Positions 7,998 through 17,521 of a stretch of 37,692 nucleotides of DNA are shown in pieces. The stretch spans positions 1-37,692 of the forward strand of contig CAIQKM010000180.1 of the NCBI GenBank assembly GCA_903872345.1, given 5' to 3'. This stretch comes from an uncultured Verrucomicrobia subdivision 3 bacterium (GTDB taxonomy: Bacteria; Verrucomicrobiota; Verrucomicrobiia; Limisphaerales; UBA11358). The position numbers and the translations under genes are program-made. The notes beneath the pieces are model-generated. The model worked only from the letters and a program-made list of their open reading frames with translations. It searched no databases and was not told the DNA's origin. The first letter of the stretch is position 1. Every line of letters starts with the position of its first letter.

Positions 7998-8015
7998 GGC
8001 GGGATTGCTCCCGCC
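7998..8015 (-). terminator. Second hairpin just after groEL
   Basis: GGCGGGA/TCCCGCC with a four-base loop, a perfect 7-bp stem only 8 bases past the groEL stop. It shares the GGGATTGCTCCC core with the larger terminator hairpin 40 bases on, so the two look like a duplication. There is no T-tract, so it may shield the 3' end rather than terminate. Confidence 0.55.
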
Positions 8016-8023
8016 AGAATTGA

Positions 8024-9661
8024 TCAGTAGCCGCCCATTTCGGGGCCGCCATGACCGCCGCCCATGGGCGCCGGTTTTTCCTTCTCGGGCAGGTCGGTGA
8101 TGACCGCCTCGGTGGTGAGCAACAGACCGGCGATGGACGCCGCGTTCTGGAGCGCACTGCGGGTGACTTTCTTCGGGTCAACGATGCCGGCCTTCACGAG
8201 GTCCACGTATTCGCCGGTGGCGACGTTGTAGCCTTCGTTGCCCTTGCTCTTCTTGACCTTGTCCACGATCACGCTGCCTTCTTCGCCGGCGTTGGCGGCG
8301 AGGGCGCGGAGCGGGGCTTCCACGGCGCGCTTGACGATGCCGATGCCAATGGTTTCGTCTTCGTTCAAGCCTTTGACCGTTTCAATGGCCGCGATGGTGC
8401 GGATGAGGGCCACACCGCCACCGGCCACGATGCCTTCTTCGACGGCGGCGCGGGTCGCGTGCAGCGCGTCTTCCACGCGCATCTTCTTTTCCTTCATTTC
8501 GCTTTCGGTCGCGGCGCCGACGTTGATGACGGCCACGCCACCGGCGAGCTTCGCCAGGCGTTCCTGCAGTTTTTCGCGGTCGTAGTCCGAGGTGGTTTCC
8601 TCGATCTGGCGGCGGATCTGGTTCACGCGGCCCTGGATGTCGGTGTTCTTGCCATTGCCTTCGACAATGGTGGTGTTTTCCTTGTCCACGATCACGGTCT
8701 TGGCGCGGCCGAGGTCGGCCAGCTCAACCGTTTCCAGCTTGATGCCGAGGTCTTCGGTGATGAACTTGCCACCGGTGAGGACGGCAATGTCTTCCATCAT
8801 GGCTTTGCGGCGGTCGCCGAAGCCGGGGGCCTTGACGGCGCAGACGTTGATGGTGCCGCGGAGCTTGTTCACGACGAGGGTCGCGAGGGCTTCGCCTTCG
8901 ACTTCTTCGGCGATGATCAGGAAGGGCTTGCCGGCGCGCGCGGCTTTTTCGAGCAGCGGGAGGAGGTCCTTCAGGTTGCTGATCTTCTTTTCGAAAATCA
9001 GGATGTACGCGTCATCCAGCTTGGCTTCCATGGTGTCGGCGCTGGTCACGAAGTAGGGGGAGAGATAGCCCTTGTCGAACTGCATGCCTTCGACCACGTC
9101 GAGCGTGGTTTCGATGGACTTGGCTTCTTCCACGGTGATCGTGCCGTCCTTGCCCACTTTGTCCATGGCGTCGGCGATCTTGTCGGCAATGTCGAAATCC
9201 CAGTTCGCGGAGACGGCGGCGACCTGCTTGATTTCTTCCTTGTCCTTGACCTTCTTGGAGATCTTGCCGAGCTGTTCCACGGCGGCTTCCACGGCCTTGT
9301 TGATGCCGCGTTGGATGCCGATGGGGTTCGCACCGGCGGTGACGAACTTCAGGCCTTCGCGATAGATCGCTTCGGCGAGCACGGTGGCGGTGGTGGTACC
9401 GTCGCCGGCGATGTCGCTGGTCTTGCTCGCGACTTCCTTCACCATCTGGGCGCCGATGTTTTCAAACGGGTCTTCCAGTTCGATTTCCTTGGCCACGGTG
9501 ACACCGTCCTTGGTGACCGTGGGGGAACCGAATTTCTTGTCGATGACCACATTGCGGCCTTTCGGTCCGAGGGTGGCGACGACGGCCTTGGAGAGCTTGG
9601 AAACGCCGCGCAGGATGGCCTGGCGGGCGGCTTCATCAAACAGAATTTGTTTAGCTGCCAT
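8024..9661 (-). CDS. groEL: Chaperonin GroEL
   Basis: A 545-residue 60-kDa chaperonin; 14 copies form the double ring that folds proteins with GroES using ATP. Seen: start [19 protein letters not shown], nucleotide-binding [19 protein letters not shown] and [37 protein letters not shown], the apical-domain [20 protein letters not shown], and the signature [17 protein letters not shown]. Length is normal. The C-terminal tail is HGGPEMGGY rather than the GGM repeats of E. coli. It follows groES after 40 bases in the same operon. No CIRCE operator was found. Confidence 0.99.
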   Translation of the reverse strand: MAAKQILFDEAARQAILRGVSKLSKAVVATLGPKGRNVVIDKKFGSPTVTKDGVTVAKEIELEDPFENIGAQMVKEVASKTSDIAGDGTTTATVLAEAIYREGLKFVTAGANPIGIQRGINKAVEAAVEQLGKISKKVKDKEEIKQVAAVSANWDFDIADKIADAMDKVGKDGTITVEEAKSIETTLDVVEGMQFDKGYLSPYFVTSADTMEAKLDDAYILIFEKKISNLKDLLPLLEKAARAGKPFLIIAEEVEGEALATLVVNKLRGTINVCAVKAPGFGDRRKAMMEDIAVLTGGKFITEDLGIKLETVELADLGRAKTVIVDKENTTIVEGNGKNTDIQGRVNQIRRQIEETTSDYDREKLQERLAKLAGGVAVINVGAATESEMKEKKMRVEDALHATRAAVEEGIVAGGGVALIRTIAAIETVKGLNEDETIGIGIVKRAVEAPLRALAANAGEEGSVIVDKVKKSKGNEGYNVATGEYVDLVKAGIVDPKKVTRSALQNAASIAGLLLTTEAVITDLPEKEKPAPMGGGHGGPEMGGY

Positions 9662-9701
9662 AATATTATTTCAGTTAGGAGTGTTAAATGGGGTTGGTGA
9701 A

Positions 9702-9995
9702 TTATTCGAGGATGGCGACCAGATCATCGGAGTTGAAGATCTTGTATTCCTTGCCGTCCACTTTGATTTCGGTGCCGCCGTATTTGGAGACGAGCACGCG
9801 GTCGCCCTTCTTCACTTCGAAGGCGATTTTCTTGCCGGAGTCATCGGTCTTGCCCGTTCCGAGCGCGACGACGATGCCTTCTTGCGGCTTTTCTTTGGCG
9901 GTGTCAGGAATGATGATGCCGCCCTTTTTGACTTCTTTCTCTTCGACGGGTTCCACGAGAATCCGGTCGCCGAGGGGTTTGATGTTCAGTGCCAT
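9702..9995 (-). CDS. groES: Co-chaperonin GroES
   Basis: A 97-residue 10-kDa cap of the GroEL ring. Seen: [12 protein letters not shown] at the N-terminus, the mobile-loop region [37 protein letters not shown] and the end DDLVAILE. Start ATG at 9995 ([10 protein letters not shown]); the frame is open to 10133, but that extra stretch has no family likeness. First gene of the groES-groEL operon. Its upstream region (9996-10140) contains a single GAGTGC half-motif but no full TTAGCACTC-N9-GAGTGCTAA operator, and no clear Shine-Dalgarno. Confidence 0.98.
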   Translation of the reverse strand: MALNIKPLGDRILVEPVEEKEVKKGGIIIPDTAKEKPQEGIVVALGTGKTDDSGKKIAFEVKKGDRVLVSKYGGTEIKVDGKEYKIFNSDDLVAILE

Positions 9996-10141
9996 ACTAT
10001 GTGTTTGTGTTTTTTGTTTTCTACTAATTAGCTCCCGATCCGCACTCGCGGGGGGAAAAAGTGTTTTAATTTTGCGTCGCCAAATGAATCGTGTTCCAAT
10101 CCCAACGGGGTTGCAGCTCCGGGAGGGTGGCATTATTTTTT

Positions 10142-10223
10142 AACGCAAAGACGCAGAGACGCAAAGTCGCAAAGAAATCATTTGCTGTTCCTTGGCGTCT
10201 TTGCGCCTTTGCGTCTTTGCGTT
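10142..10223. repeat. Large inverted repeat built of GCAAAGACGC units
   Basis: Left arm 10142-10175 (AACGCAAAGACGCAGAGACG, then CAAAGTCGCAAAG) and right arm 10194-10223 (GCGTCTTTGCGCCTTTGCGT, then CTTTGCGTT) are reverse complements with a short loop. Each arm is itself a tandem of 8-9 base GCAAAGACG-type units. A known style of dispersed bacterial intergenic repeat, here between dnaK and groES. Confidence 0.85.
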
Positions 10224-10249
10224 GAATGAATGAACGGGCCGATTCAGCC

Positions 10250-10330
10250 GTCCCTCCGGGACTTGACGCGCAAGCCAACCCGTACCCGGCGTTGAAACGC
10301 CGGGCTATTGTCAGGCTGTCCCGATGGGAC
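10250..10330. repeat. GTCCCTCCGGGAC / CCCGGCGTTGAAACGCCGGG repeat
   Basis: Three small hairpins: GTCCCTCCGGGAC (10250-10262), CCCGGCGTT-GAAACGCCGGG (10285-10304) and GTCCCGATGGGAC (10318-10330). Related fragments (AATCCCAACGGGGTT, CTCCGGGAGGG) lie at 10096-10130. Belongs to the same broad class as the element at 35008-35091. The remainder of the dnaK-groES gap holds no gene. Confidence 0.75.
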
Positions 10331-10378
10331 ATGATTGGTTGCGCCAATTTCATTTCGCCGGTTTTCCAAAACCGTCGC

Positions 10379-12313
10379 TTACTTCTTCTTCTCGTCCACC
10401 ACTTCCGCGTCAATCACGCCGTCGTCCTTTTTCTTTTCTTCGGACTGGGGCGCTTCGCCCTGGGGCTGGGCGCCGGGGGCGGCACCGGGAGCGCCCTTGC
10501 CTTGGGCGGCGGCCGCGGCGGCGGCGTAGATTTCGGCGCTGGCGGCCTGGAGTTTTTCACTCGCGGCCTTGATGGCGGCGGCATCGCTGCCCTTGAGGGC
10601 TTCCTTCACTTCGGTGATGGCGGCTTCCACCTTGGCCTTCTCGGCGGCGGGGACTTTGTCGCCGGCGTCCTTGAGCATCTTTTCCACACGATAGACGGTG
10701 TTGTCCGCCTCGTTGCGAGTCTCGATCTCTTCCTTCTTGGCCTTGTCTTCGTCGGCGTGGAGCTCGGCGTCTTTGCGCATCTTTTCCACTTCGTCCTTGG
10801 AGAGGCCGCTGCTGGCGGTGATGGTGATCTTCTGTTCCTTGCCGGTGCCGAGGTCCTTGGCGCCGACATGCAGGATGCCGTTGGCATCAATGTCGAAGGT
10901 CACTTCAATCTGCGGCACACCGCGCGGAGCGGGCGGGATTTCCGAGAGATTGAATTTGCCGATGGTCTTGTTGTCCTTGGAGAACTGGCGTTCGCCCTGG
11001 AGCACATGGATTTCCACGCCGGGCTGGTTGTCGCTGGCGGTGGAGAAAATTTCCGACTTGCGGGACGGAATGGTGGTATTGCGCTCGATCAGGCGCGTGA
11101 ACACGCCGCCGAGGGTTTCGATACCGAGCGAGAGCGGGGTGACATCCAGCAGAAGCACGTCCTTCACTTCGCCCTTGAGTACGCCGCCCTGAATGCCGGC
11201 GCCGATGGCGACGACTTCGTCAGGATTCACACCTTGGTGCGGCTGCTTGTTGACGAGCGTGCGGGCAACTTCCACCACGCGGGGCATACGGGTCATGCCG
11301 CCGACGAGCACGAGCTCATCAATCTTGGCGGCTTCGATGCCGGCGTCCGCGAGACAGGCTTTCGTGGGCTTGATGGTGCGTTCAAACAGGGCGTCCGTGA
11401 GCTGCTCCATTTTGGCGCGGGTCAGGGATTTCTGAATGTGCTTCGGGCCGCTGGCATCCGCCGTGATGAACGGCAGGTTGATGTCATAGACCTGAGAGCT
11501 GGAGAGGGCGATCTTGGCCTTTTCCGCCTCTTCTTTAATGCGCTGGAGGGCGTCGGGCTGCTTGCGCAGGTCAATGCCGCTGTCCGTCTTGAATTCGTTG
11601 AGGATCCAGTCCATGAGGGCGTTGTCCCAATCGTCGCCGCCCAGGTGGGTGTCGCCGTTGGTGGCCTTCACTTCGAACACGCCGTCACCGATTTCCAGCA
11701 CGGAAATATCGAACGTACCGCCGCCGAGGTCGTACACGGCGATCTTCTCGTCTTTCTTTTTGTCGAGACCGTAGGCGAGGGACGCGGCGGTGGGTTCATT
11801 GATGATGCGCAGGACTTCGAGACCGGCGATGCGGCCGGCGTCCTTGGTGGCTTGGCGCTGGGAATCGTTGAAATACGCGGGCACCGTGATGACGGCTTGC
11901 GTGATGGTTTCGCCCAGGCGGGTTTCGGCATCGGCCTTGAGCTTGGCGAGAATCATCGCGGAAATTTCGGGGGGCGAGAACTGCTTGGCTTTGCCTTCGA
12001 TGTCCACTTCGATGGCGGCGTCGCCGTTCGAGGCGCGCACGACCTTGTAGGGGACGCGCTTGATCTCTTCGCCGATTTCATCGAACTTGCGGCCCATGAA
12101 ACGCTTGACGGAGTAAATGGTGTTGCGCGGGTTGGTCACGGCCTGGCGCTTCGCGGCGTCGCCGACGATGCGTTCGCCCGTTTTGGTGAAGGCCACCACG
12201 GACGGCGTGGTGCGTTTGCCTTCGGAATTTTCGAGAACGAGGGGTTCGCCGCCTTCCATCACCGCCATACAGGAATTCGTCGTGCCCAAATCAATGCCTA
12301 GAACTTTTGCCAT
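10379..12313 (-). CDS. dnaK: Molecular chaperone DnaK (Hsp70)
   Basis: A 644-residue Hsp70. Seen: N-terminal ATPase domain with [59 protein letters not shown] and [19 protein letters not shown]; linker [19 protein letters not shown]; substrate-binding beta domain with VLQGER and [20 protein letters not shown]; a helical lid; and a GAPG-rich C-terminus ending [14 protein letters not shown], the usual Gram-negative-type DAEVVD tail. Normal length. No grpE, dnaJ or hrcA adjoins it. It is on the same strand as groESL, but 383 bases of repeat lie between, so separate transcription is likely. A sigma-54-like sequence lies upstream (12353-12369). Confidence 0.99.
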   Translation of the reverse strand: MAKVLGIDLGTTNSCMAVMEGGEPLVLENSEGKRTTPSVVAFTKTGERIVGDAAKRQAVTNPRNTIYSVKRFMGRKFDEIGEEIKRVPYKVVRASNGDAAIEVDIEGKAKQFSPPEISAMILAKLKADAETRLGETITQAVITVPAYFNDSQRQATKDAGRIAGLEVLRIINEPTAASLAYGLDKKKDEKIAVYDLGGGTFDISVLEIGDGVFEVKATNGDTHLGGDDWDNALMDWILNEFKTDSGIDLRKQPDALQRIKEEAEKAKIALSSSQVYDINLPFITADASGPKHIQKSLTRAKMEQLTDALFERTIKPTKACLADAGIEAAKIDELVLVGGMTRMPRVVEVARTLVNKQPHQGVNPDEVVAIGAGIQGGVLKGEVKDVLLLDVTPLSLGIETLGGVFTRLIERNTTIPSRKSEIFSTASDNQPGVEIHVLQGERQFSKDNKTIGKFNLSEIPPAPRGVPQIEVTFDIDANGILHVGAKDLGTGKEQKITITASSGLSKDEVEKMRKDAELHADEDKAKKEEIETRNEADNTVYRVEKMLKDAGDKVPAAEKAKVEAAITEVKEALKGSDAAAIKAASEKLQAASAEIYAAAAAAAQGKGAPGAAPGAQPQGEAPQSEEKKKDDGVIDAEVVDEKKK

Positions 12314-12352
12314 AAAATCGTTTTTTATTGTTATACTACCTGCCCCATCTAT

Positions 12353-12369
12353 TGCAGGAACAGTGCCAG
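12353..12369 (-). promoter_or_regulatory. Possible sigma-54 (-24/-12) promoter of dnaK
   Basis: Minus strand reads CTGGCACTGTTCCTGCA. Against the consensus TGGCACG-N4-TTGCA it keeps GG and GC with the required 12-base offset and misses two positions (T for G7, C for T12). It would start RNA about 30 bases before the dnaK ATG. No Shine-Dalgarno follows. A sigma-70 -10-like TATAAC also lies nearer the start, so this is only a candidate. Confidence 0.4.
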
Positions 12370-12577
12370 TCGGGCCGGAAACGGAAAACTGCGGAAAACA
12401 AGGGGAATTTGAAGATTGGGCAGGGAAACAGCGGGGCTAAGGTGTGCCATGTGTGCCATGGTGGCACAGTTAAAACGGGCAGGGCTGACTTTTTTGGCGC
12501 AGGTGGCGCACCGGGCGGCATTTTCAATTGGCAAATGCCAATGGCCAATATGCTCTTGAATTATCCTGAAAAACGCA

Positions 12578-12703
12578 GTTCAACCACGGATAAACACGGA
12601 TGAACACGAATACCAAGCCTTTGCAGAAAAGCAGCGTTTCACCCGGAGGGTAAATCAATTGCGCCTTCGGAAATCCGTGTTCATCTGTCCATCCGTGGTT
12701 AAC
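12578..12703. repeat. Inverted repeat of AACCACGGAT...ACACGGAT type
   Basis: Left arm 12578-12609 (GTTCAACCACGGATAAACAC, then GGATGAACACGA) and right arm 12671-12703 (AAATCCGTGTTCATCTGTCC, then ATCCGTGGTTAAC) are near reverse complements around a 61-base spacer. A single arm of the same family occurs at 29973-30008. It lies in the 745-base gap 12314-13058 between dnaK (-) and the pilin-like gene (+). Also in that gap: a GTGCC/GGCAC hairpin (12456-12470 region) and the direct repeats listed next; no gene. Confidence 0.85.
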
Positions 12704-12970
12704 GACTGCTTCGTCCGATTCCAACTGCGGAATTTAGGATTATAGGCGGTTCTTCCTTTCATTTACCTTGATTATCTTGATTTGCCGGGAGGTGTGTTCA
12801 CTTGGTATTCGCCGGGTCGGGAAGCCGGGGCGTTCCCCTGCGCCTGCCGCCGCCGGGAGCGGGAAGTTTTGGGTGATCGGTTATAAAATGGCGCCGGGGC
12901 GGAACGGGCGCGAGGGCGCGATGGACGCCGGTTTGCGGCGGGTTTGCGTCCGGGCGGCCGGTTGGCTGAT

Positions 12971-13058
12971 TATCACAATTCGCAAATGAATTGTTTCTTT
13001 TCGTATTATCAATTTTGAAAGTGTGTGTTAGCTTCTGAATATCACCAATTTTGAAAAA
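12971..13058 (+). promoter_or_regulatory. Three direct repeats upstream of the pilin-like gene
   Basis: TATCACAATTCGCAAA (12971), TATCAATTTTGAAA (13007) and TATCACCAATTTTGAAA (13040), spaced 36 and 33 bases apart, the last abutting the ATG. The region is clearly A+T-rich compared with its surroundings and must contain the promoter. The repeats may be activator or repressor sites; no known operator is recognised. Confidence 0.4.
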
Positions 13059-13892
13059 ATGTGCCCTGTCACCAATAACCGGCTGCGTTGTGTTCGCCGC
13101 CCTCGTCATCTCCCAACACAATTAATTGCGTTCACCCTGATTGAGCTGCTGGTGGTTATTGCCATCATCGCCATTCTGGCGGCCATGCTGCTGCCGGCCT
13201 TGAGCAAGGCCAAGCAAAAGGCCTACGGCGCCCAATGTCTGAGCAACACCAAGCAGATGGGCCTGGCCTGGATCATGTATACGGGGGATTCGGAAGAGCG
13301 GCTGGTGCCGAATAACGGATGGGTGGACGTGGATAATGGCGGCGAGAACTGGACCACGGCGGATGCCAACACCAACCAGCAGGTATTGGTCGGCACCAAT
13401 TCCGCGTTTGCGCAATACATCAAATCGCCCGGGGTTTACCGGTGTCCGGGGGACAATGTTCCCTCGCAGAACGGGCTGCGGGTGCGCAGTTATTCGTTGA
13501 ATTCCTCCCTGAACAATTCAATTGCGGCGGCTTCGGCGGCGGCGGGCTTCATCAACGCCAAGAAGACGGGGGATTTGACCACGCCGGGGCCGGCGAACAT
13601 TTTCTCCTTCATGGATGAATCGGCCTATTCCTATCTTTATTCCGGCGGGGCGGTCTTTTCCTTTGATCCCGGCCTGGGCATCGGATCCCAGTACTGGCGC
13701 AATCTGCCGGCGATGTATCATGGCAAGGCCAGCAGTATTGGCTATGCGGACGGCCATTCCGAAGGGCATCGCTGGATGACCCCGACTACTTACGTTCCGG
13801 TGATGGTCAACGTCACGGATCAGGGGCAGCACACCACGGTCGGGTCGAGTGATGATTACAGATATCTCAGCGAACGTGAGCCGCACAATTGA
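13059..13892 (+). CDS. Type II secretion/type IV pilin-like protein (DUF1559-type)
   Basis: A 277-residue prepilin-like protein. Seen: N-terminal leader, then the class III signal with cleavage expected between Ala24 and Phe25 (A|FTLIE, Glu29 at mature +5), followed by the hydrophobic helix [41 protein letters not shown] is the usual post-helix block of the Planctomycetes/Verrucomicrobia/Lentisphaerae family. Near the C-terminus, [11 protein letters not shown] matches the H-X9-DG-type motif. Such proteins exist in tens to hundreds of copies per genome in these phyla and are thought to be pseudopilins or surface fibre proteins; exact roles are unknown. Start ATG at 13059, no Shine-Dalgarno. 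It is followed in the same direction by a large secreted protein. Confidence 0.9.
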   Translation: MCPVTNNRLRCVRRPRHLPTQLIAFTLIELLVVIAIIAILAAMLLPALSKAKQKAYGAQCLSNTKQMGLAWIMYTGDSEERLVPNNGWVDVDNGGENWTTADANTNQQVLVGTNSAFAQYIKSPGVYRCPGDNVPSQNGLRVRSYSLNSSLNNSIAAASAAAGFINAKKTGDLTTPGPANIFSFMDESAYSYLYSGGAVFSFDPGLGIGSQYWRNLPAMYHGKASSIGYADGHSEGHRWMTPTTYVPVMVNVTDQGQHTTVGSSDDYRYLSEREPHN

Positions 13893-13970
13893 TTATTGTT
13901 GATTAATCCCACACCCATCCACTTAAGCAGCGTCCCACCAACCTCAGAACCAAAAACACAACTCAGTCAT

Positions 13971-16900
13971 ATGGTAAAACCAATCCAGAAATGCGATAAA
14001 AATCAAACAGCCATGCGGGGCGCCAAGTTTTCGTGCTGGCGGCCGCTGGCGCTCGCGGCCATGAGTCTTGGCTTGGTGCCGGCGGCGCTGGCGCAGACCG
14101 TGGTGATCGCCCCGCAAACCCAGAACTATTGGGCGGGGGTCAATACCTCCAGCAGTCTCGGAGTGGGCAGCAACCAGGTGACGGTGGCGAGCGCCAACGG
14201 CACCACCATCAATTTTGCCGTCACGGGACAGCCGGCGGGGCTGACGACCGTGTTGAGCACCAATTCCTGCACGAACAGCATCTTGCTGGGGGTGTTTTTG
14301 AATGTGACGAATGTGGCGGCCAGCGCCTATCCGTTGACGATTGCGGCCTCCGGGGCGGCAAATTACTCAACGAACGCGGAATTATTTGTGGTGCCCGAGT
14401 GGACGGTGACCAACAACACGGCCAACTGGTCCAGCTCCGCCAGTTGGAGCGGCGGCTATGTTCCGGCCAGCAGCGACAGTGTTTATATTGAAAACCAGAC
14501 GGGCGGTTTTACCAATATTGTGAACAGCTCGATGGCCATCAAGGATCTGGTCATTTTGGGCGACCGCGACGCCAATCTGAGCGCGAGCGGGTTGTGTGCG
14601 ATGCAGATTGCGGCGGGGCAGACCCTCTCGGTTTTGGGGACGAACGGATTTGCCATTGGCAACAAGACCAGCAACAGCACCCGGCCGTGGTATGATTTTT
14701 CCGGCGCGGGCACGCTGCTGGTGAGCAACCCGGCGGCGAGTTTTGTGGTGGACAACGCGGCCGCCAGCACCCGGTTTGACACGGTGCGCATGACCAACCT
14801 GTACAATCTGGCCGTGACGGTGAACCGGTTTGGCGTGGGTGATGCCACGCTGGCGATTCAGGGTTTGACCGGGGCGAACCTGATGAGCATGAGTCTGGCG
14901 AAGACGAACGTCATCAAGGCGCTGTTTGCGGATAATTACAGCAACCTGGCGTTCAACAATTCCGTTACCTACATGGGGGAAAATGACACCTTTGCCGGGG
15001 CGAGCCAGGGGGTGTTCTTTGATTTGGGCGTCAGCAATCTGTTTCAGGCTGACAGCTTCGGGGTGGGGCGCAACAAGACCACCGCCTCCGGCACGACGCC
15101 GTTCAGCGCGTATGGCCCGGAAATGCGTTTTCTGCCGGCGCTGTCCAATTCCGTGACGCCGACGGCCAGCGTTTTCCTGCGCAATACCAATGGCGGGCGC
15201 ATGTCCTTGCTGGCGGTGGGGGTGGATGCGGGCTTGACCGGTTCGGCGGGCAGCAGCACCAAAGGGGTGGTTGACCTGCGCGGCGGCGTGGTGAACGCCT
15301 CGGTGGATCAAATCTGGCTGGGCCGCAACCGGACCAACAGCGCCGGGGGCAATGATTTGGGCGGGTTCATGTTTGACTGGGGCACCGTGAATGCCAATAC
15401 CGTCATCGTGGGCGACATGGCTTATACGAATGGCAACACCGTGCAGGGCTGTCTGCTGGTGGGCACCAATGGCACCCTGCTTGTGAACAACAATCTGGTA
15501 CTGGGCCAGACCCCGTCCGACAACACCTGGTTTCCGGCGGCGCTCTCCTACTGCTCCGGTCAGGTTCAGATCAACAATGGCGGCACGGTGGCGGCCAATC
15601 AGATCACCGTGGGACAATACTCGGCCACCAACATCGTCACGGTCAATGCGGGCGGCAATCTGATTGTGACCAACGGCATTGCCGGTGCGGCGGGCGGTCT
15701 GACCACCTTGAATGTGGCGGGCGGGCAACTGACGTTTTTTGTCCATGCCGGCCAGGCGAATGCCTATGTGACCAATCTGATCACCTCGGGCAGCGCGGTG
15801 ATCAATATCGCCTCGCTCTCGGGTTTCACTTCCTATCCTGCGACCAATGTGCTGATTTCCTACCAGGTGGCCGGAACGCATAACATCGGCATCGGTTCCC
15901 TGCCGGCGGGCTTCAACAACATGCAGATCGTTGACAACACCTCGGCGCAGACCATCAGCCTGATTATCAATACCAACGCGCCCAAGCAGTTGGTCTGGCA
16001 CGGCGGCCAGAATGCCAACTGGGATCATGCGAGTCTGAACTGGGTGACGACGAATGGTTCGATTGTTCACTTCACGGATGGCGACAGTGTGACGTTCAAT
16101 GACACGGCGGGCGTGCCGACCAATATCGCGGTGACCGAGACGGTTAATCCGGGGCAGACGGGAACGGGCATCACGGTCAGCAATACGCTGAACCAGTTCG
16201 TTTTCAACAATACCGGCGGGGGCGCGATTGGTTCGACCACCATGGTGAAGACCGGAACCAACAGCCTCGAGATTGATTGTCCCACCACGTTGACGGCCCA
16301 GCTTAACACAGGTTCAATTGTCGGCAGCGGCAGTGTGAACAATCTGTCCATGGCGACGGGCACGGTGCTGGACCTGACGGGTGCCGTCAATAACACGCTG
16401 ACCACGGCAGGCACGGTGACACTGGAATCCATCGGTACGGTGGGTGGCGCGGTCACCTTGCAAACGGGTGCCGTGATGACCAACTCCGGCTCAATTGGCG
16501 GTGCACTGGTTATGCAGACCAACTCCTTCCTTTACAATGGCGGCCTGTTGAGCGCCATCGGGGCGGCCACGGTGGCCACCAATGCGACGTTGATCAACAA
16601 CGGCACCATTTACGGGGCCAGCCTGATGATCAACGGTACTTTGATTGACACGGTGCCCAACACGTCGGGCGTCAGCTCGGGCAGCATCAATGTGGGAACG
16701 CTGACCATTAACGGGAAATTCTTCCCGGGCGGCAACAGCATTGCCACCACCAAGGTCACCGACTATCTGTATAATAATACGCAAGCGGGCAACCCCAGCG
16801 GCCGGGTGCAGCTCAACGCGGGTTCAACGACCACCTTCATTGTCAATTCGACCAATCCCCAGCCCTATACCGTGCTGCTCTCGCAAAACCAGGGCTATGG

Positions 16901-17393
16901 CCCGAGCCAGTCCAGCAAGGCCATCAACGGTTGTACGCTGGTGATCACGAACGAGGGACCCACGGCTTTTGCGGCCGGCCAGTCCTATCAACTGTTTGGC
17001 AACTATTATGATGGTACGGCCACCCTTAGCGCCGGCGCCAACACCACCAATTCATATCCGATCATCCAGCCGGCGGTGCCCGGTCCGGGCCTGGCCTGGG
17101 ACATGAGCCAGTTGATTCCCAACGGCATCATCAGCGTGGTCAGCGCGTCGTCGGTGCAAGTGAGTGTCGCCCAAACCGTGACGCTCGTAGGCGGCACCAA
17201 TCTGGTGTCGGAACTGACCTGGCCCTCCACCTACCTGGGCGTGGGCTGGCTGCAACAGCAGGTGACCACCACGGCCACCGGCATCGGGGCCAACTGGGTG
17301 ACCGTGCCCAGCTCGCTCACGAACAATGACCTGTTCATTACGAACAGCATCGTGACCAATGCGGCGGTGTTCTACCGCTTCGTCTATCCGTGA
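13971..17393 (+). CDS. Large secreted beta-helical repeat protein (autotransporter-like passenger)
   Basis: About 1,140 residues. The start at 13971 (MVKPIQKCDK) or 14013 (MRGAKFSCWRPLALAAMSLG) gives a signal peptide ending PAALAQ; a TTG at 13896 is less likely. The body is rich in Asn, Thr, Ser and Gly, with short strand-turn repeats such as TLNVAGGQLTFFVHAG, GGAVTLQTGAVMTNSGSIGG and TLINNGTIYGASLMINGTL, followed by GTLTINGKFFPGGNS, close to the autotransporter-associated beta-strand motif. Two regions (around residue 145 and near 680) share an NWSSSASW / NANWDHASLNW pattern typical of these proteins. There is no beta-barrel and no PEP-CTERM tail; it ends NAAVFYRFVYP, an ending I associate with verrucomicrobial secreted proteins. 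Probable surface or matrix protein; function unknown. Confidence 0.8.
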   Translation: MVKPIQKCDKNQTAMRGAKFSCWRPLALAAMSLGLVPAALAQTVVIAPQTQNYWAGVNTSSSLGVGSNQVTVASANGTTINFAVTGQPAGLTTVLSTNSCTNSILLGVFLNVTNVAASAYPLTIAASGAANYSTNAELFVVPEWTVTNNTANWSSSASWSGGYVPASSDSVYIENQTGGFTNIVNSSMAIKDLVILGDRDANLSASGLCAMQIAAGQTLSVLGTNGFAIGNKTSNSTRPWYDFSGAGTLLVSNPAASFVVDNAAASTRFDTVRMTNLYNLAVTVNRFGVGDATLAIQGLTGANLMSMSLAKTNVIKALFADNYSNLAFNNSVTYMGENDTFAGASQGVFFDLGVSNLFQADSFGVGRNKTTASGTTPFSAYGPEMRFLPALSNSVTPTASVFLRNTNGGRMSLLAVGVDAGLTGSAGSSTKGVVDLRGGVVNASVDQIWLGRNRTNSAGGNDLGGFMFDWGTVNANTVIVGDMAYTNGNTVQGCLLVGTNGTLLVNNNLVLGQTPSDNTWFPAALSYCSGQVQINNGGTVAANQITVGQYSATNIVTVNAGGNLIVTNGIAGAAGGLTTLNVAGGQLTFFVHAGQANAYVTNLITSGSAVINIASLSGFTSYPATNVLISYQVAGTHNIGIGSLPAGFNNMQIVDNTSAQTISLIINTNAPKQLVWHGGQNANWDHASLNWVTTNGSIVHFTDGDSVTFNDTAGVPTNIAVTETVNPGQTGTGITVSNTLNQFVFNNTGGGAIGSTTMVKTGTNSLEIDCPTTLTAQLNTGSIVGSGSVNNLSMATGTVLDLTGAVNNTLTTAGTVTLESIGTVGGAVTLQTGAVMTNSGSIGGALVMQTNSFLYNGGLLSAIGAATVATNATLINNGTIYGASLMINGTLIDTVPNTSGVSSGSINVGTLTINGKFFPGGNSIATTKVTDYLYNNTQAGNPSGRVQLNAGSTTTFIVNSTNPQPYTVLLSQNQGYGPSQSSKAINGCTLVITNEGPTAFAAGQSYQLFGNYYDGTATLSAGANTTNSYPIIQPAVPGPGLAWDMSQLIPNGIISVVSASSVQVSVAQTVTLVGGTNLVSELTWPSTYLGVGWLQQQVTTTATGIGANWVTVPSSLTNNDLFITNSIVTNAAVFYRFVYP

Positions 17394-17415
17394 TCAAAAC
17401 GGGCTGATTATCAAG

Positions 17416-17449
17416 CCGGGGTTGAGGTAACACTTGGCCCCGGTTTTTT
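17416..17449 (+). terminator. Intrinsic terminator after the beta-helical protein gene
   Basis: CCGGGGTTGAG (17416-17426) pairs with CTTGGCCCCGG (17433-17443), including three G-U pairs, and is followed by TTTTTT. It separates the surface-protein pair from the pectin locus. The next 72 bases (17450-17521) are A+T-rich (TTTAACATAAACATTTAAAT) and probably hold the locus promoter. Confidence 0.85.
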
Positions 17450-17521
17450 CATGCCAAAGATTTAACATAAACATTTAAATAAACCTAACCAACCGGCGCG
17501 GCCGGCGTCTTATTGCCTCGG

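Noticed and set aside
8051..9700. Long open frame (549 codons) on the plus strand opposite groEL
   Set aside because: Shadow of a high-GC conserved gene; composition is G/V/F/D-rich without any domain, and groEL is certain.
9996..10140. Possible CIRCE (HrcA) operator before groES
   Set aside because: Only one GAGTGC-like half site is present; the TTAGCACTC-N9-GAGTGCTAA palindrome is absent.
10142..10223. Could the GCAAAGACGC arrays be a CRISPR
   Set aside because: Units are contiguous without spacers and form one inverted pair; no cas genes.
10226..12301. Long open frame (691 codons) opposite dnaK
   Set aside because: Same effect as above; dnaK on the other strand is beyond doubt.
12524..12724. 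Small minus-strand frames in the dnaK-pilin gap
   Set aside because: They translate the AACCACGGAT repeat (the NHGWTDEHG / HPWLN type peptides) that often appears as a false gene.
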